DNA of 64,000 nucleotides from CBDCFV01 sp965216425 (GTDB lineage Bacteria > Chloroflexota > Dehalococcoidia > Lucifugimonadales > UBA3495), in contig CBDCFV010000007.1 in the NCBI GenBank assembly GCA_965216425.1, forward strand, positions 310,001 through 374,000, written 5' to 3'. This document shows positions 62,126 to 64,000 of the stretch, piece after piece. The translations under genes and the position numbers were made by a program. Below the pieces are notes generated by a model. It worked only from the letters and a program-made list of their open reading frames with translations, was not told the origin of the DNA and searched no databases. Positions within the stretch are counted from its first letter, which is position 1; the number at the start of each line of letters is the position of its first letter.

Positions 62126-62920
62126 ATGGAGTCCCCGATGCCCGTGGAAGTGGAAGAGGACCGCCGGTCCGTTCTCGCCGCCATCGGCCCCCTCGACCAG
62201 GACCTGGAGTTGTCGGAACGCGACCATGATGCGGCTCAGGCTGTCGCCGCAGTCCTGCGGGATGCGAAAGCACCCAACACGCACCGCGCGTACGAGAGCG
62301 CTTGGCAAGCCTTCCAGGCATGGGCGGATGCGGGCGGCCACCGGTCACTGCCCGCCTGCTCCGGCGCGCCCGCGGGGGCACATGGAATCTGTGGCAGTCG
62401 CCCAGGCCCGGGCCACCGTCGACCTGGTAATTATCGGAGTGATGGCCGACGGCGGTCTCAGACGGTCGGAAGCTTCAGCTTTGACGTGGAGCGACGTCGA
62501 GATTTGGTCGGACGGCACGGCACGTATCACCATCCGCAAGGGCAAAAACCAGCCGGAGCCGGCGACGGTGGCCGTCACCGAGACAACGGCCCGCGCCCTC
62601 GATGCAGCAGCACAACGCCGTTTCCATCCCAACCGGTATTCGGCATGACCGGCGAGACGCTGGCTAACAGAATACGTGCCGCAGCTCGAGTGGCAGGACT
62701 GGGCGGGGGTTTCAGTGGACACAGCGGCCGCATCGGCATGGCCCGGCGGATAGTGGCCGCAGGAGCGCCGAACGCAGTGGTCCAGAACCAGGGCCGCTGG
62801 AAGCAGGGAGGCCGCGTGGTCGGCCGCTACACCCTCGGCGAGTCCGCCGGATCGGCGTTGTGGTATTACAATAGATATTTGTCACTTCGACACGGTCCCA
62901 GAGTGGACGAATGTCCGTGA
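62126..62920 (+). pseudogene. Tyrosine recombinase (integrase) with frameshifts and deletion
   Basis: The N-terminal core-binding part (APNTHRAYESAWQAFQAWAD) is in one frame, the middle (VIIGVMADGGLRRSEASAL, with the first catalytic Arg) in another and the C-terminal part (GFSGHSGRIGMARR and NQGRWKQGGRVV, with YTLGES) in the first again. The piece between N-terminal and catalytic domain is much too short, so there is also an internal deletion. It is a second integrase separate from the 59293 fragment. Confidence 0.8.
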
Positions 62921-63280
62921 AAATGCCGGCCTAATCACCTCGAAAATTGACACCAATTCGGCCACAATTGCCTCTATCTCGAATCCCAAACACTATTATC
63001 CAAATCATCCCCTGTTGTAGGTTTAGCGTAGCGATCCGGATCAGTCAGTGTCGAATCTCCGATTTTACCCCTCGGATCCGATATCACGACCTTGCAAGCC
63101 GGTGATTTGACGGTCTCCTGCCTTCAGGATGAGTGGACCGGCGTTCCCGAACACACCCGCAATCAGGCTTTCCGCTCGGTCCGATTGCGACCGTTGTCAG
63201 ACCCGTTGGTGCTCACGCTACCTTGCCAACGTGACGTGTCGGGGCGCAGCCACAGTGGGTCATGGGGTGGAGGATAGGTT
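62921..63280. other. Intergenic region, no gene recognised
   Basis: About 360 bases at the end of the mobile-element region, AT-richer between 62930 and 63080; no conserved frame seen. Confidence 0.5.
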
Positions 63281-63796
63281 TTGAACGGTGCTGAAACGCT
63301 GGCAAACGTGTCCAGATTGGTGGCTACGTTGTGGGTTGGAGTCATGGCCGGGTTTTTCTACGCGTTTTCGGCTGTGGTCATGCCAGGTTTGTCTACTGCT
63401 GACCCTGCAATCGCTATGGAAGCAATGCAAGCGATAAATGCCTCTGTGCGCAACATTGCGTTCGCTGTCGGCTTTTTTGGTGCGCCATTGGCATGTGTTG
63501 CCGCGATGGCGCATGCGGCTCATCGGTGGGACTGGCCGGCCGGGTGGATGGTCTTGGTCGGTGGGAGCGTTTATTTGATTGGTGCTTTTGGGGTCACTTT
63601 TCTTGTCAACGTGCCCCTGAACGAAACCTTGGCTTCATTGGACCCAGGATTGCCCGAGAATCGTTCCGAGATGCTCTCCTACATTGGCGAATGGTCGATA
63701 TGGAACAACATCCGAACGGTCGCCAGCGTGATTGCCTTTGCGTTCATTCTTTGTAGCCAGGTCGTAAGCCAATCTGGAAGCCGGCTGAGTTCCTGA
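63281..63796 (+). CDS. DUF1772 (anthrone-oxygenase-like) membrane protein
   Basis: A 171-residue four-helix membrane protein. Start TTG 63281 follows GGTGGAGGAT. Helices are at about 11-33, 57-78, 87-108 and 143-163. GFFYAFSAVVMPGL near the first helix, VPLNETLASLDP in the long loop and the WNNIRTVASVIAF last helix agree with DUF1772, a family that includes anthrone oxygenases, though most members are uncharacterised. Confidence 0.85.
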   Translation: MNGAETLANVSRLVATLWVGVMAGFFYAFSAVVMPGLSTADPAIAMEAMQAINASVRNIAFAVGFFGAPLACVAAMAHAAHRWDWPAGWMVLVGGSVYLIGAFGVTFLVNVPLNETLASLDPGLPENRSEMLSYIGEWSIWNNIRTVASVIAFAFILCSQVVSQSGSRLSS

Positions 63797-64000
63797 CGCC
63801 GGATGCCCGGTGGTCCGGACGCGTTCGCTCCCATATGGCCACATCCCCAAAACTCGCATTTCCACTGAATCGGGATTTGGGGAGCAGATCAAGCAGCGTG
63901 AAGCCTGTCAGGAAAGACAAGGGAATTGTAATGGAATGCGTGTCAGAACACGATCACCGTGATGACCCGGGCTCGTGTGAGTTCGACTATAACTACTGCT
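63797..64000. other. Right-edge region, no gene recognised
   Basis: The last 200 bases show no family-like frame. Confidence 0.4.

Overview
The window reads as a chromosomal segment of an uncultured member of the Chloroflexota, most likely a SAR202/Dehalococcoidia-type marine or groundwater lineage. The clues are moderately high GC, lipoproteins with an ACGGG lipobox followed by long Pro/Thr/Ala linkers, an LprG-P55-like pair, and many paralogous catabolic enzymes (short-chain dehydrogenases, a CaiB CoA-transferase, an LLM flavin oxidoreductase, tandem GMC oxidoreductases, amidase, D-aminoacylase, alpha-hydroxyacid oxidase). No rRNA or 16S marker is present, so this placement is inference.

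Layout. 0-6.2 kb: edge of an ABC exporter, then SDR, LLM oxidoreductase, a DRG-type TGS GTPase (opposite strand), an unpaired CoA-transferase subunit, an NHL propeller and a dienelactone hydrolase closed by a clear intrinsic terminator. 6.3-10 kb: a small ABM-like protein, NhaA, and a compact operon of a threonine-synthase-like enzyme, a NIL-domain protein and a MoaD/ThiS-like sulfur carrier. 10-19.6 kb: a long minus-strand run (VOC, hydroxyacid dehydrogenase, aroK, aroB, small membrane protein, TauE exporter, tgt; then YqeY, purQ; then CaiB and a degenerate SDR). 19.6-21.1 kb: a gene-free repeat zone holding the first copy of a 154-bp MITE. 21-33 kb: lipoprotein, lactonase, tag glycosylase, then a minus-strand series (SDR, propeller hydrolase, alpha/beta hydrolase, FMN oxidase, PD-(D/E)XK nuclease), a MNT-HEPN fusion, an atypical sulfatase and a GLUG-repeat surface protein. 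33-48.5 kb: tandem GMC oxidoreductases, DUF4926 and Mrr-like genes, SDR/amidase/D-aminoacylase, an MFS gene with an in-frame UGA, MsrB, YbaK, a proline-racemase homologue and an esterase. 49-51.4 kb: LprG-like lipoprotein overlapping a P55-like MFS exporter.

From 51.7 kb to the right edge the DNA is a graveyard of mobile elements: an IS630 inserted in a lipoprotein signal peptide, a permease-HATPase fusion with a frameshift, a broken AprA-like gene cut by an integrase fragment with a tRNA-Leu attachment-site remnant, an IS701 flanked by a CTAA duplication, and a broken tyrosine recombinase. Both IS transposases are disrupted by closely related 23-nt palindromic insertions (four in all); deleting them on paper restores the proteins. 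Three 154-bp MITE copies are flanked by 10-bp direct repeats (two perfect). These two element families, and the threonine-synthase/NIL/sulfur-carrier operon, are the most interesting signals. No transcription factor, CRISPR array or complete tRNA was found.
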